Shown here: in pieces, positions 1 to 8,851 of the stretch
Position numbering within the stretch: position 1 is the stretch's first letter
Layout of the letters: each line of letters begins with the position of its first letter
Program-made: the position numbers and the translations under genes
The notes under the pieces: generated by a model
What the model saw: the letters and a program-made list of their open reading frames with translations, nothing else
Told to the model about the DNA's origin: nothing
Databases searched by the model: none
Origin: Natronosalvus caseinilyticus
GTDB taxonomy: Archaea > Halobacteriota > Halobacteria > Halobacteriales > Natrialbaceae
NCBI RefSeq assembly: GCF_017357105.1
Contig: NZ_CP071596.1
Span: forward strand, 3,596,001 to 3,660,000
DNA: 64,000 nt
Reading direction: 5' to 3'

Positions 1-635
1 TGACGGTCGGGAACTTCGCGGCGGCCACCCAGGAGAACGTCAAGCGAATGCTCGCGTACTCCTCGGTCGGGCACGCGGGCTACGCGCTGATCGGGCTGGC
101 GGGGCTGACCGTCGACGGCGGCGAACTCGTTCTCGGCGCCGCGATGATGCACCTGCTGGTCTACGGCTTCATGAACACCGGCGCGTTCCTGTTCGTCGCC
201 CTGGCGGAGTACTGGGGCGTCGGCCGAACGTTCGAGGACTACAACGGCCTCGCGGCCCGGGCGCCCGTCGCCTGTGCCGCCCTGGCCGTGTTCATGTTCA
301 GCCTCGCCGGCATCCCGCCCTTCGGCGGCTTCTGGAGCAAGTACTTCCTGTTCACGGGCTCCCTCGAGGCGGCGTCGGCCAACCCCGCGATGTTGATCGT
401 CGCGGCCGCGCTGGTGGTCAACAGCGCGCTGTCGCTGTACTACTACTCGCGGCTCGTGAAGGCCGTCTGGATCGACGACCCAGTCTCGGGCGTCGACCGG
501 GACTTCGGCGGCTCGCCGACGGGACTGTACGCGGCCATCGTCTTCGCCGCCGTGATGACGCTCGTTCTGTTGCCCGGCTTCGGGCCGGTTGCGGACCTCG
601 CGATCGACGCGGCGAGTGCGGTCGTCGTCTCCTGA
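1..635 (+). CDS. nuoN: NADH-quinone oxidoreductase subunit N, C-terminal part (5' end outside window)
   Basis: Membrane subunit of respiratory complex I (proton-pumping Nuo/Fpo type). The reading frame is open from position 3 to a TGA at 633-635. It starts inside the typical NuoN/Mrp-antiporter signature (GNFAAATQENVKRMLAYSS), which holds the conserved lysine that precedes a transmembrane helix and the SVGHAGY stretch. About five further hydrophobic helices follow, including the PPFGGFWSKYFLF segment, which carries another conserved lysine of the proton channel. Roughly 210 residues are visible of a protein usually near 500. The last position in nuo operons is normal for this subunit; the next gene is unrelated and begins 41 bases later. 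Confidence 0.93.
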   Translation, partial: TVGNFAAATQENVKRMLAYSSVGHAGYALIGLAGLTVDGGELVLGAAMMHLLVYGFMNTGAFLFVALAEYWGVGRTFEDYNGLAARAPVACAALAVFMFSLAGIPPFGGFWSKYFLFTGSLEAASANPAMLIVAAALVVNSALSLYYYSRLVKAVWIDDPVSGVDRDFGGSPTGLYAAIVFAAVMTLVLLPGFGPVADLAIDAASAVVVS

Positions 636-676
636 ATACCCGGTAGCTTTTACCCTGTTCGGTGGAAATCCGCGGT

Positions 677-2272
677 ATGGTCTCCCGGCTCGTCCTCGGA
701 TGTGGGGACGTCGGACAACGCGTCGTCGAGCGGCTGCCGGACTCGGCCCCGCCACCCCTTCGATCGACCGCCGGCTCCGCCACGACGGCACGTGATCGCA
801 AGACGTTGTTCGTCGTCTCGAGAGACGAAGACGTGGTCGAGACGCTTCGGGAGGAGAACGTGCGAGCTCGGCAAGGCGAGCCGTCGGAGCGGTCGCTTCT
901 CGAAAACCTCGAACTGGAGTTCGAATCCGGCTCGCCGGATCTCGTGTTCGTCGCCGGTGACGACAGTGGCGAGAACCGGCGGACGCTCGAGACGGCGCGA
1001 GCGGTATTTCCCGACGCGATATTCGTGGCGTACGTGGGTGAGAGCGAGTCCGAAGCGGACCGCCAGGACGACAGACGAACCATCGAACGGCAGGCGACCC
1101 ACGTCGTCGATTCGATCGAAACCGTCGTCGAGTGGGTCGCCGAGCGTACGGTCTCACAGGGGGCCCAGAAGGCGATCGAACTGCGGGCCCACCTCTCTCA
1201 GATCACGGGGACGCTCGCCGTCATCGCGCACGATAACCCCGATCCGGACGCCATCGCGAGCGCCGTCGCGCTGGTCGAACTCGCCGAGAGCGTCGGCGTC
1301 GAGGCCGAGGCCTGTTACTACGGCGAGATTTCCCACCAGGAGAACCGGGCGATGGTCAACTTGCTGGACCTCGACCTTCGCACACTCGAGCCGACGGACT
1401 CGCTGGAAGCGTACGATGCGTTCGCGCTCGTCGACCACTCTCGACCCGGCGTGAACGACCAGCTTCCGGCGGATCTCGATATCGACATCGTGATCGACCA
1501 CCACCCGCCGCGCGGACCGGTCCCGGGCGAGTTCTACGACCTCCGCCAGCGCGTCGGCGCGACGAGTACGGTCCTCACCGAGTACCTCGAGTACTTCGGG
1601 ATCGACGTCGATAGCCAGATTGCGACGGCGTTGCTCTACGGGATTCGCGTCGATACCAGGGACTTCACCCGGGAAATCTCACCACCCGATTTCGAGGCTG
1701 CTGCAATGCTCTGGGACGCCGTCGACTTCGCGACGCTCCGAAAGATCGAGTACCCGACCGTCGAGGGCGACACCCTCGATACCGTCGCGCGAGCGATCAA
1801 GAACCGCGTCCAGCGTGGATCGGTGATCGCCGCCAGCGCCGGACGCATCACTGACCGCGACGCGCTGCCCCAGGCAGCCGACCAACTGCTCGCCATGGAT
1901 GGCATCGACACGACCCTGGTATTCGGCTTTCGTGACGAGATGGTGTTCGTCTCGGCGCGTTCACGTGGGAACGACCTCGACCTCGGGGAGACGCTTCGCG
2001 ACGCGTTCGACCAGATCGGAAGCGCCGGCGGGCACGCCGACATGGCCGGGGCGCAACTCGAGATGGGCGTCCTCGGTGACATGGAGGAGAGCACCGAGCG
2101 CGAGTCCATCCTGAATATCGTCGAAGAAGTCATCACAGACCGCTTCTTCGAGGCGGTGGATACCCAGCCGGGGACTCCCGTCGGTATCTACAGCCAGACC
2201 AGCGAGATGCTGTTCGGCTCGAGCGCCCTCCTGGACGAACAGCTCGAAGCCGACGCCGAACGCGACGGGTGA
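677..2272 (+). CDS. TrkA-N / DHH family phosphoesterase
   Basis: A 531-residue cytosolic protein with two parts. Residues about 1-140 form a Rossmann-like TrkA-N/RCK nucleotide-binding fold starting GCGDVG. Residues about 180-480 form a DHH phosphoesterase with the blocks AHDNPDPDAIAS, VDHS and IDHHPP, which are the metal-binding aspartates and histidines of the DHH superfamily, and a C-terminal DHHA1-type region with SAGGHADMAGA. Family members cleave phosphodiesters such as short oligonucleotides or cyclic dinucleotides; which substrate applies here is unknown. The ATG at 677 was preferred over an in-frame GTG at 662 because the Rossmann strand begins immediately after it. The RCK-DHH fusion is common in haloarchaea and suggests nucleotide-controlled phosphoesterase activity. 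Confidence 0.88.
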   Translation: MVSRLVLGCGDVGQRVVERLPDSAPPPLRSTAGSATTARDRKTLFVVSRDEDVVETLREENVRARQGEPSERSLLENLELEFESGSPDLVFVAGDDSGENRRTLETARAVFPDAIFVAYVGESESEADRQDDRRTIERQATHVVDSIETVVEWVAERTVSQGAQKAIELRAHLSQITGTLAVIAHDNPDPDAIASAVALVELAESVGVEAEACYYGEISHQENRAMVNLLDLDLRTLEPTDSLEAYDAFALVDHSRPGVNDQLPADLDIDIVIDHHPPRGPVPGEFYDLRQRVGATSTVLTEYLEYFGIDVDSQIATALLYGIRVDTRDFTREISPPDFEAAAMLWDAVDFATLRKIEYPTVEGDTLDTVARAIKNRVQRGSVIAASAGRITDRDALPQAADQLLAMDGIDTTLVFGFRDEMVFVSARSRGNDLDLGETLRDAFDQIGSAGGHADMAGAQLEMGVLGDMEESTERESILNIVEEVITDRFFEAVDTQPGTPVGIYSQTSEMLFGSSALLDEQLEADAERDG

Positions 2273-2402
2273 GCGGGGCTCGAGGCCTGTATCGACGAAG
2301 CGCGCGCGAGCCGACGAGCCAACGAGGCGACCCGACGAGTCGAACTGACGCGACGAACCGCAGAGAGGAGCGTTTTTTACGGCCGCCGACGATGGAACGA
2401 GC

Positions 2403-3209
2403 ATGGACATCGTCACCGACAGCAAACCCCGCGTAAAAGACTACATGACGCGAGACGTGGTGACGGTCTCGCCCGACCAGACGGTTGCCTCGGTCGCCGA
2501 ACGGATCGCCGAGAGCGAGGAACACAGCGGCTTTCCCGTCTGTGATCGCCGCCGGGTCGAGGGATTCGTGAGCGCGCGTGACCTCCTGCTCGCCGACGAC
2601 GACGCACCCATCTTCCGGGTGATGTCCCGCGAATTGATCGTCGCCCACCCCGACATGAAGGTGATCGACGCCGCCAGAGTGATCCTCCGATCGGGGATCC
2701 AGAAACTTCCGGTCGTCGACGACGCCGGCAACCTCGTGGGGATCATCGCGAACGCCGACGTGATCCGGAGCCAGATCGAACGCGCGACCCCCGAGAAGGT
2801 CGGCAAGCTCATGCGGACCCTCGAGAACATCCACGAAGTCGAGTTGCGCCAGGAACGCCGGATGATCAAGCTGTCCGACCTGACCCCGACCCAGGGTCGG
2901 GTCTACGCGGACGAACTCGAGGGCCGGAAGTACGAACTCGAGCGGGGACTGGCCGAACCCCTCGTCGTCATCGACAACGCCGGCGAGTTGTTGCTCGCCG
3001 ACGGCCACCACCGGGTGATGGCCGCCGACCGAATCGACCTCGAGAAGATGGACGCCTACGTGATCGTGGTCGATCGGCGCCTCTCGCTGGGAATGGCCGA
3101 GACGGCGAAAAAGGAGGGTCTCGAATCCATCTGCGACATCGAAGTCGTCGATTACGCGAGACATCCGCTGGTGGAGACGACCAAACGATTGCAGTCGAGC
3201 GAGCAATGA
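2403..3209 (+). CDS. Tandem CBS domains fused to a ParB/Srx-like nuclease fold
   Basis: 268 residues. Two CBS repeats (about residues 12-68 and 72-128, starting KDYMTRDVVTVSPDQTV and VMSRELIVAHPDMKV) form a Bateman module that usually binds adenosine nucleotides. A ParB-like domain follows (about 150-235) with the diagnostic stretch LLLADGHHRVMAA, matching the GERR/GHHR loop of ParB/sulfiredoxin proteins that bind CTP or ATP. The gene has its own promoter: a T-rich box at 2373-2378 about 25 bases before the start, so a leaderless mRNA is likely. The biological role is not established; a nucleotide-sensing CTPase/ATPase or kinase-like activity is inference. Confidence 0.85.
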   Translation: MDIVTDSKPRVKDYMTRDVVTVSPDQTVASVAERIAESEEHSGFPVCDRRRVEGFVSARDLLLADDDAPIFRVMSRELIVAHPDMKVIDAARVILRSGIQKLPVVDDAGNLVGIIANADVIRSQIERATPEKVGKLMRTLENIHEVELRQERRMIKLSDLTPTQGRVYADELEGRKYELERGLAEPLVVIDNAGELLLADGHHRVMAADRIDLEKMDAYVIVVDRRLSLGMAETAKKEGLESICDIEVVDYARHPLVETTKRLQSSEQ

Positions 3210-3313
3210 TTGCACAATAGCGACCACCAAGGGGCCAGTGAGTGACCAGCGAGCGGTCGGAACCGAGAATCAGCGATCAGCAGAATTTTGTCCACGCCGC
3301 GTCGTCCTCGGGT

Positions 3314-3886
3314 ATGCGAGAGGACGGTTTCCGTAATTCAGGTGACCCCGAAAGCGACCACCGTGGCGTCGACGATCCTGCTACCGCTGACGGCTCTGCG
3401 ACTGCTGACGACCCCATCGACGTCGACGTTGACGCTGACGCTGGCAGCGACACAGACATCCACGCTGGCAGCGACGACTGCGCCCACGCGGACGCCTCCG
3501 TCCGCGGCCTGATCGCAAACGACGGCGCCTACCTCCTCCTCAAACACGACATGCCGAGCGGGCCGATCTGGGGCGTCCCCGGCGGCCGCGCACGAATCGG
3601 TGAGGACCCGCGAGACGCCCTCGTGCGCGAGGTGTACGAGGAGACGCGCCTCGAGGTCGACGTCGGCGACCCGCTCGAGGCGTTCGCCTACACCTGGGCC
3701 GACGGCGAGCAGGGCACCGTCTCCGTGGTCTTTGAGTGTGCGGTAGTCGGTGGGACGGTAGACATCGAGGCGAACCCGAACGACGACGAACCCATTTCCG
3801 AGTACGCCTGGCTCGAGCCCACGGCACTGGACGAGGTGCCGATGGAATCCGAACTCCGGCGACTCCTCGAGCGTTACGCGAACTGA
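3314..3886 (+). CDS. NUDIX hydrolase
   Basis: 190 residues. The C-terminal 130 residues hold a NUDIX fold with the box GGRARIGEDPRDALVREVYEETRLEV (split here: GGRARIGEDPRD, then ALVREVYEETRLEV). The REVYEE core supplies the Mg-binding glutamates; the usual Gly after EEx is Arg here. The WGVPGGR entry loop is typical of ADP-sugar or nucleoside diphosphate hydrolases, but the substrate cannot be read from sequence. An acidic, low-complexity Asp/Ala/Thr N-terminal extension precedes the domain. The ATG at 3314 was chosen because an AT-rich box lies about 27 bases upstream; an in-frame GTG at 3242 is possible. The 3' end overlaps the convergent membrane-protein gene by 13 bases. Confidence 0.88.
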   Translation: MREDGFRNSGDPESDHRGVDDPATADGSATADDPIDVDVDADAGSDTDIHAGSDDCAHADASVRGLIANDGAYLLLKHDMPSGPIWGVPGGRARIGEDPRDALVREVYEETRLEVDVGDPLEAFAYTWADGEQGTVSVVFECAVVGGTVDIEANPNDDEPISEYAWLEPTALDEVPMESELRRLLERYAN

Positions 3887-4257
3887 TCGCTCACGCTCAG
3901 CAGGTAGGCCAGAATCACGAGGGAGATGAGCAGGCCGACGAGGTTGAGCGTCACCAGGTCCAGGAGCGCGCTGAGTCCGTAGAGGATGAGCGCCCACGTC
4001 AGTGCCCATCCCTGCATGTTCCAGAGGCCGACGAGGACGGCCAGCATGCCAACGTTGACGACGGTGAACACGAACGCGAGGATCGTACCGACGCCGCCGT
4101 AGGCGAGCAGTTGGAGGATCGGGATCCAGGCGAACAGGAATCCGAGGCCGCCGAGGACGCAGATGATCGAGACGCCGAGCGGTCGAGACTGTCCGCTCGC
4201 GTACGACGTGGTCGTCGACGAACGAGTGGAGCGGGCGGGTGGAGGGCGGGAACTCAT
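3874..4257 (-). CDS. Small membrane protein, three to four helices
   Basis: 127 residues. A hydrophilic Ser/Thr/Arg/Pro-rich N-terminus of about 30 residues is followed by hydrophobic segments (GVSIICVLGGLGFLFAW, GGVGTILAFVFTVVNVGML, ALTWALILYGLSALLDLV, LVGLLISLVILAYLL). It resembles small haloarchaeal DUF-type integral membrane proteins; no catalytic motif is visible and no function can be assigned. The ATG at 4257 was chosen because AT-rich promoter sequence with a perfect palindrome sits directly upstream, which fits a leaderless transcript. Confidence 0.78.
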   Translation of the reverse strand: MSSRPPPARSTRSSTTTSYASGQSRPLGVSIICVLGGLGFLFAWIPILQLLAYGGVGTILAFVFTVVNVGMLAVLVGLWNMQGWALTWALILYGLSALLDLVTLNLVGLLISLVILAYLLSVSDQFA

Positions 4258-4273
4258 GTTGTAATAGTAACCT

Positions 4274-4285
4274 TTTATCGATAAA
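4274..4285. promoter_or_regulatory. 12-bp perfect palindrome in promoter of the small membrane protein
   Basis: TTTATCGATAAA is self-complementary over 12 bases and lies 17-28 bases upstream of the start codon at 4257 (minus strand), within an AT-rich TATA-like stretch that runs on to 4290. It could be the TATA region itself or an operator overlapping it. Position and symmetry are seen directly; regulation is inference. Confidence 0.4.
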
Positions 4286-4376
4286 TATTTTCTGGATGAT
4301 TGACTGTTCACGCTCGCTCGAGCACGGTTCCGAAGCGCCGATAAAACACGAATCGCTCGAACGCCGTTTCGACGAC

Positions 4377-6353
4377 CTACTTGCCTTCGAACTCCGCGTC
4401 GTCGCCGCTCATGAACGCCGTGATCCCCGTCATGAGGTCGTCGGTGGCCATCAGGTGACCGAACGCCGCGGCCTCGAGTTCGAGACCCGCATCGGTGTCG
4501 TCGCGGCCGGCGAGCATCGAGCGCTTGGTGAAGCGCTGGGCGATCGGCGGGCCGCCAGCGAGTTTCTCGGCGAGCTCGAGGGCCTCCTCGAGCAGTTCGT
4601 CGTTACCCACGACCTCGTTGACGAAGCCGTAGTCTTCCATCGTCTCGGCCTCGTAGCGGTCGGCCGTGAGGATAATCTCCTTCGCGCGGCCCTCGCCGAC
4701 GATGTGCTTGAGTCGCTGGGTGCCGCCCCAGCCGGGGATCAACCCGAGGTTGAGTTCTGGCTGACCGAGTTCGGACCGTTCGGAGGCGATCCGGATGTCG
4801 GCGCAGGTCGCCAGTTCCATCCCGCCGCCGAGACAGTAGCCGTCGATACCGGCGACGACGGGCATATTACAGGACTCGAGTTTGCCGAAGGTGTCCTGAC
4901 CCTGTTTCGAGAGTTCGATCGCACCAAGCGGGTCGGCCCCGCCCGCGGCCATGCTCTGGACGTCCGCACCCGCGGAGAAGGCCTTCTCGCCCTCGCCGGT
5001 GATGAGGATCGCCCGCACCTCGTCGTCGTCCTCGAGGACGTCGATGGCCTCGCTCAGTTCCGAGAGGAGTTCCGAACTGATCGTGTTCATCCGGTGGGGC
5101 CGGTCGATGACGACGTGGCCGACCATGTTGCCGGGGTACTCGAGGCGAATGGTCTCGAACTCGAGTTCGCCGTCACCCTCCTCGTCGGGCCCGTAAAAGC
5201 CGCCCTCGTCCACGAACTCCCGGAGGGCGTCCGAAGGCTCGTGTCGCGCCGCACCGCTCTCGTCGGAGGCGTCCTCGAGGGCCTCGAGCAGGTCCACGAG
5301 GCCGCGCTGGTCGCTCATCTTCGCCGGACCGTTGGGGAAGCCCGCGCCGAGTTTCATCGCTTCGTCGATGGCATCCGGACCGGCCACGTCGTCGTCGATC
5401 AACTGCGCGACCTCGTCGGCCATCACGGCGAGCAGGCGGTCGGCGATCCACTCCTTCCCTTCGTCTGTCGGGATCTGGACACCCTCGCCGTCCTCGTAGT
5501 CGTAGACGCCCTTGCCGGTCTTCTTGCCGAGTTCCTCGGCCTCGACTTTCTCCTCGGTCATCGGGCACGGCGCGTAGGCCTCGCCGAGGGTTTCGTGCAT
5601 GTACTCCTGGACGTGCAGGCCGACGTCGAGACCGACCTGGTCGGTGAGTTCGAACAGGCCCATCGGGAGCCCCATGTCGAACTTCGCGGTCGAGTCGACC
5701 TCGGCGACGGTGGCCTCGTCCTCGTAGACCATCCAGGCCGCCTCGTTCATCAACGGGACGAGCACGCGGTTCACGATGAAGCCGGGACTGTCCTTGTGGA
5801 CGCGGACGGGCGACTTGTCGACGTCCTCGGCGAGTGCCTCGATCAGGTCGAGCGTTTCGTCGGCGGTGTGAGCCCCGGAGATGACCTCGACCAGCGGCAT
5901 CCGAATCGGCGGGTTGAAAAAGTGCATCCCGCAAAACTGCTCGGGGCGGTCGGTGACCTCCGACAGTTCGGTGATCGACAGCGAGGAGGTGTTCGTCGCG
6001 AAGATTGCGCGGTCGGGCGCGTACTGTTCGACCTCGCCGTAGACGTCCTTCTTGATGTCCATCTTCTCGGGAACGGCCTCGATGACGACGTCGGCATCGG
6101 CGACCGACTCCTCCACGTCGACCAGCGGCGTGATCCGCTCGAGGGTGTCGTCGGCTACCTCGTCGGTGATCTGGTCGTTTTCGGCCAGTTTGCCCAGTGA
6201 CCACTCGATCTGGTCGTAGCCGTTCTGGACGAACTCCTCTTTTATGTCACGCAGGTTCACGTCGTAGCCCGCGAGCGCTGCCACTTCGGCGATCCCGTGG
6301 CCCATGTTCCCCGCTCCGAGAACTGCGATGGTGTTGATATCCTCCAGTTCCAT
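4377..6353 (-). CDS. 3-hydroxyacyl-CoA dehydrogenase / enoyl-CoA hydratase fusion
   Basis: 658-residue bifunctional beta-oxidation enzyme. The N-terminal half is NAD-dependent 3-hydroxyacyl-CoA dehydrogenase: Rossmann motif GAGNMGHG near residues 13-20, TNTSSLSITEL, and HFFNPP with the catalytic His. A C-terminal crotonase domain begins near residue 400: FSAGADV oxyanion loop, LGGGMELA and LGQPELNLGLIPGWGG with the two catalytic Glu positions. This is the reverse domain order of bacterial FadB (hydratase first) and is the usual archaeal arrangement. The ATG at 6353 was preferred over a TTG 30 bases upstream because the Rossmann fold starts right after it. It is divergent from the acyl-CoA dehydrogenase gene, with a 114-base shared promoter region. 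Together they cover three steps of fatty acid degradation. Confidence 0.94.
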   Translation of the reverse strand: MELEDINTIAVLGAGNMGHGIAEVAALAGYDVNLRDIKEEFVQNGYDQIEWSLGKLAENDQITDEVADDTLERITPLVDVEESVADADVVIEAVPEKMDIKKDVYGEVEQYAPDRAIFATNTSSLSITELSEVTDRPEQFCGMHFFNPPIRMPLVEVISGAHTADETLDLIEALAEDVDKSPVRVHKDSPGFIVNRVLVPLMNEAAWMVYEDEATVAEVDSTAKFDMGLPMGLFELTDQVGLDVGLHVQEYMHETLGEAYAPCPMTEEKVEAEELGKKTGKGVYDYEDGEGVQIPTDEGKEWIADRLLAVMADEVAQLIDDDVAGPDAIDEAMKLGAGFPNGPAKMSDQRGLVDLLEALEDASDESGAARHEPSDALREFVDEGGFYGPDEEGDGELEFETIRLEYPGNMVGHVVIDRPHRMNTISSELLSELSEAIDVLEDDDEVRAILITGEGEKAFSAGADVQSMAAGGADPLGAIELSKQGQDTFGKLESCNMPVVAGIDGYCLGGGMELATCADIRIASERSELGQPELNLGLIPGWGGTQRLKHIVGEGRAKEIILTADRYEAETMEDYGFVNEVVGNDELLEEALELAEKLAGGPPIAQRFTKRSMLAGRDDTDAGLELEAAAFGHLMATDDLMTGITAFMSGDDAEFEGK

Positions 6354-6467
6354 GGGAACGTATGCGTCTGGCACCCGTTTCAACGTTTCCCTCTCGACAG
6401 GAACAACTGTTCTCGAGTTTAGTTCCGGTTACAAAGTTCTTTATCGTTCAGGCAGAAACCTAGGGCT

Positions 6468-7619
6468 ATGGATTTCGGACTCACCGACGAACAACAACAG
6501 ATCCGCGAGGAAGTCAGGCGCTTCGCCGAAAACGAGGTCAAACCGGTCGCGACCGAGTACGACGTCGAGGAGAAGTACCCCCACGACGTCGTCGAAAAGG
6601 CCGCCGAGATGGGCCTGACCGGCGCCTACATCCCGATGGAGTACGGCGGCGCGGGCTACTCGATCCTCGACACCGCCATCATCACCGAGGAACTGTTCGC
6701 CGTCGACCCCGGCATCGCGCTCTCGATCGTCGCCACCTCCTTCGGCTGTGAGGCGATCATGAACTTCGGGACCGAAGAACAGAAAGAGGAGTACCTCGAG
6801 CCCGTTGCGCTGGGTGAAGCCGTCTCCGGCGCCGCGATCTCGGAACCCGACACCGGGTCCGACGTCTCCTCCGTCTCCACGCGCGCCGAGAAGGACGGCG
6901 ACGAGTGGGTTATCAACGGCAACAAGATGTGGATCACCAACGGCACGGTCGCCGACTTCCTCGTCGTCCTCACGAAGACGAACCCCGACGCCGAGGGCCG
7001 GTACAACGGCTTCAGCCAGTTCATCGTCGAGACCGACCGCGACGGTGTCTCGACCGAGAAGATCACCGGCAAACTCGGCATCCGCGCGTCGGACACCGCC
7101 GAAGTGATCCTGGACGACGTGCGCGTCCCCGAGGAGAACCTCGTCGGCACGAAAGACGCCGCCTTCCTCCAGCAGATGCAGTTCTTCGACGAGACCCGCA
7201 CCGCCGTCGCGGCACAGGGCGTCGGCATTGCGAAGGGAGCCACCGAGGCCGCCCTCGAGTACGCCCAGGATCGCGAACAGTTCGGCAAGTCCATCTCGGA
7301 GTTCCAGGCTATTCAGCACAAACTCGCCGACATGGCGACGAAAACTGAGGCCGCCCGCAACCTGACCTACAAGGCTGCCTGGAACGTCGACCAGGGCGAG
7401 GACATCACCCAATTGGCCTCGATGGCCAAGGAGTACGCCTCCCGCGTTGCCGTCGACGTCGCCGACGAGGCCGTCCAGATCCACGGCGGCGCCGGCTACG
7501 TCAACGACTTCCCCGTCGAGCGCTTCTACCGCGACGCGAAGATCACCCAGATTTACGAGGGCACGACGGAGATCCAAAAGAACATTATCGCCCGCGAGAT
7601 GCTCGGGAAAGGGTTCTAA
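6468..7619 (+). CDS. Acyl-CoA dehydrogenase
   Basis: 383 residues, full length for the flavin-dependent family. It oxidises acyl-CoA to trans-2-enoyl-CoA, passing electrons to an electron transfer flavoprotein. Visible signatures are the N-terminal helical domain ([20 protein letters not shown]), the [15 protein letters not shown]/substrate loop, KMWITNG, and the C-terminal IHGGAGY and [18 protein letters not shown], where the Glu of YEGT is the usual catalytic base. An AT-rich box (ttctttatcg, about 30 bases upstream) makes a leaderless start likely. Divergent from the 3-hydroxyacyl-CoA dehydrogenase/hydratase gene. Confidence 0.95.
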   Translation: MDFGLTDEQQQIREEVRRFAENEVKPVATEYDVEEKYPHDVVEKAAEMGLTGAYIPMEYGGAGYSILDTAIITEELFAVDPGIALSIVATSFGCEAIMNFGTEEQKEEYLEPVALGEAVSGAAISEPDTGSDVSSVSTRAEKDGDEWVINGNKMWITNGTVADFLVVLTKTNPDAEGRYNGFSQFIVETDRDGVSTEKITGKLGIRASDTAEVILDDVRVPEENLVGTKDAAFLQQMQFFDETRTAVAAQGVGIAKGATEAALEYAQDREQFGKSISEFQAIQHKLADMATKTEAARNLTYKAAWNVDQGEDITQLASMAKEYASRVAVDVADEAVQIHGGAGYVNDFPVERFYRDAKITQIYEGTTEIQKNIIAREMLGKGF

Positions 7620-7940
7620 AAACCCACCTTTTATTCTGCGGTCTGCTTCGCTGACGGCTTCGCCGCACAGCGAAGCGTCCCTCGATAAAAGCTGGACCAA
7701 AAGCACTCCTCGCTCCCGATGGTCGCTCGTCGGCCCGCTCGCTCACTGCGTTCGCTCGCGGTAGTGATGCTGTGATTGCCTGCCCTTCCCCGTTGAGCGA
7801 ACGCGACGCGTTCGCGATGCTCGGAAATGCGCGCGTTTCCGTTGGAGCGCTCGCCTCTCGCTGTCGCTCGAGACGCGCGCCTGGCCACTACCGTCTCGTC
7901 CGGTTGTGATTGCATCGCCTCTCGAGTCGGGAACGCTCGA
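7620..7940. repeat. Hairpin-rich non-coding element bounded by 8-bp inverted repeats
   Basis: No gene found in this 321-base stretch. It holds nested inverted repeats: CGGTAGTG (7759-7766) and its exact complement CACTACCG (7886-7893) enclose about 120 bases. Inside them is a perfect 9-bp palindrome with one central base (7797-7805 / 7807-7815), followed by CGGAAA...TTTCCG near 7822-7839. The composition (runs of CGCTCG) differs from coding DNA around it. It could be a degenerate, dispersed haloarchaeal repeat or the remains of a small mobile element; no target-site duplication was recognised. Confidence 0.4.
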
Positions 7941-8423
7941 TTACTCCGGCGGGAGCGTGTCGAAATCGGAGTCCGTATCGCCGTCGTCGCTATCGGAATC
8001 CGAATCCGAGTCTGTATCACGATCGTCGCTGTCCGAATCCGTGTCTGTGTCGCCGTCGTCGCTATCCGAATCAGAGTCGGTATCCGTATCACCACCGTCG
8101 CTGTCCGTATCCGAATCCGAGTCGCTGCCAGTATCGCCATCACCCCTGGTCCGGTTACCGACACCGCTGTCTGCGACCGTTTCACGCGGTAATTCCCTCT
8201 CGTTCTCGTCCACGTCACCGGCTATCGACAGATCCCGATCGAGCACGTAAAACAGCACGGGCGGGACGACGTATACGCCGATCGCGAGCACGGCGAAGAG
8301 CGAATCGACGAACACCAGGAGCGCGAAGATGGCGAACGCCGCCGCGGTCGCCGTGTGCATCCCCGTTCTGGTGTACTCGAGGTAGAACGTCCACAGCCCC
8401 CGGAACCATTTACGATCGCTCAT
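7941..8423 (-). CDS. Membrane protein with Ser-Asp repeat tail
   Basis: 160 residues. The first third has two hydrophobic helices (AATAAAFAIFALLVFVDSLF and AVLAIGVYVVPPVLFYVL) after a short cytosolic start MSDRKWFRGLW. The C-terminal 80 residues are almost only Ser, Asp, Thr and Gly (repeats of SDSD, GDTDTDSD), coded by a degenerate TCCGAATCCGAG-like hexanucleotide repeat at about 7975-8140. Such tails are intrinsically disordered and highly acidic. Function unknown; the helical part looks like a small haloarchaeal membrane protein. ATG at 8423 is favoured over an upstream in-frame start at 8489. Confidence 0.75.
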   Translation of the reverse strand: MSDRKWFRGLWTFYLEYTRTGMHTATAAAFAIFALLVFVDSLFAVLAIGVYVVPPVLFYVLDRDLSIAGDVDENERELPRETVADSGVGNRTRGDGDTGSDSDSDTDSDGGDTDTDSDSDSDDGDTDTDSDSDDRDTDSDSDSDSDDGDTDSDFDTLPPE

Positions 8424-8739
8424 GCGTCCGTGATTACTACGCGAACCAGCGACAACCCTCTTTCGAGGCGAGAACCGTAGATCACCCACTCAGATCCACG
8501 TCCCCACATCGAGCACTCGCTTCTCGACGTGAGCAACGACCAGCCTGCTCTGGACGGCAGCTACTCTCGTGTCGTCACGTGGTGTGGTGGCTCAACATCG
8601 ACTGCAACGAGGGATTGCGAGCGATGGTCATCACGGCCACAGCAAAAGCCGAGCAGCCGCCTTCGAAATCGACGACGATTGTGCTTGCGACTGACAGCCG
8701 ATGTTACATAAGGCCGAGTGTTGCCCGTTACCTCGCACC

Positions 8740-8838
8740 ATGGCAGACGAACACGAATGCAACCTCTGTGGAGCGACGTTCGATAGCGAAGAAGAGCTAC
8801 AGGAACACAATCAGGAGGAACACCGAGACGAGATGTAG
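8740..8838 (+). CDS. 32-residue C2H2 zinc-finger microprotein
   Basis: ATG at 8740 to TAG at 8836-8838 encodes 32 residues, mostly a single finger: CNLCGATF near the N-terminus, then LQEHNQEEH, giving a C-x2-C-x(~12)-H-x4-H ligand set. Nothing else is in the protein except an acidic start MADEHE and end RDEM. An AT-rich box (ttacataagg, about 8704-8713) sits at about the right distance for a leaderless mRNA. Such one-finger proteins of 30-60 residues are frequent in haloarchaea, and some affect biofilm or swarming. The role of this one is unknown. Confidence 0.75.
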   Translation: MADEHECNLCGATFDSEEELQEHNQEEHRDEM

Positions 8839-8851
8839 TCGTCCAGGCGCT

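Noticed and set aside
4239-6200. A 653-codon plus-strand frame opposite the 3-hydroxyacyl-CoA dehydrogenase gene
   Set aside because: Antisense shadow without domain signatures.
7975-8140. Periodic TCCGAATCCGAG-like repeats considered as a CRISPR-like or regulatory array
   Set aside because: They are in frame and code for the Ser-Asp tail of the membrane protein.
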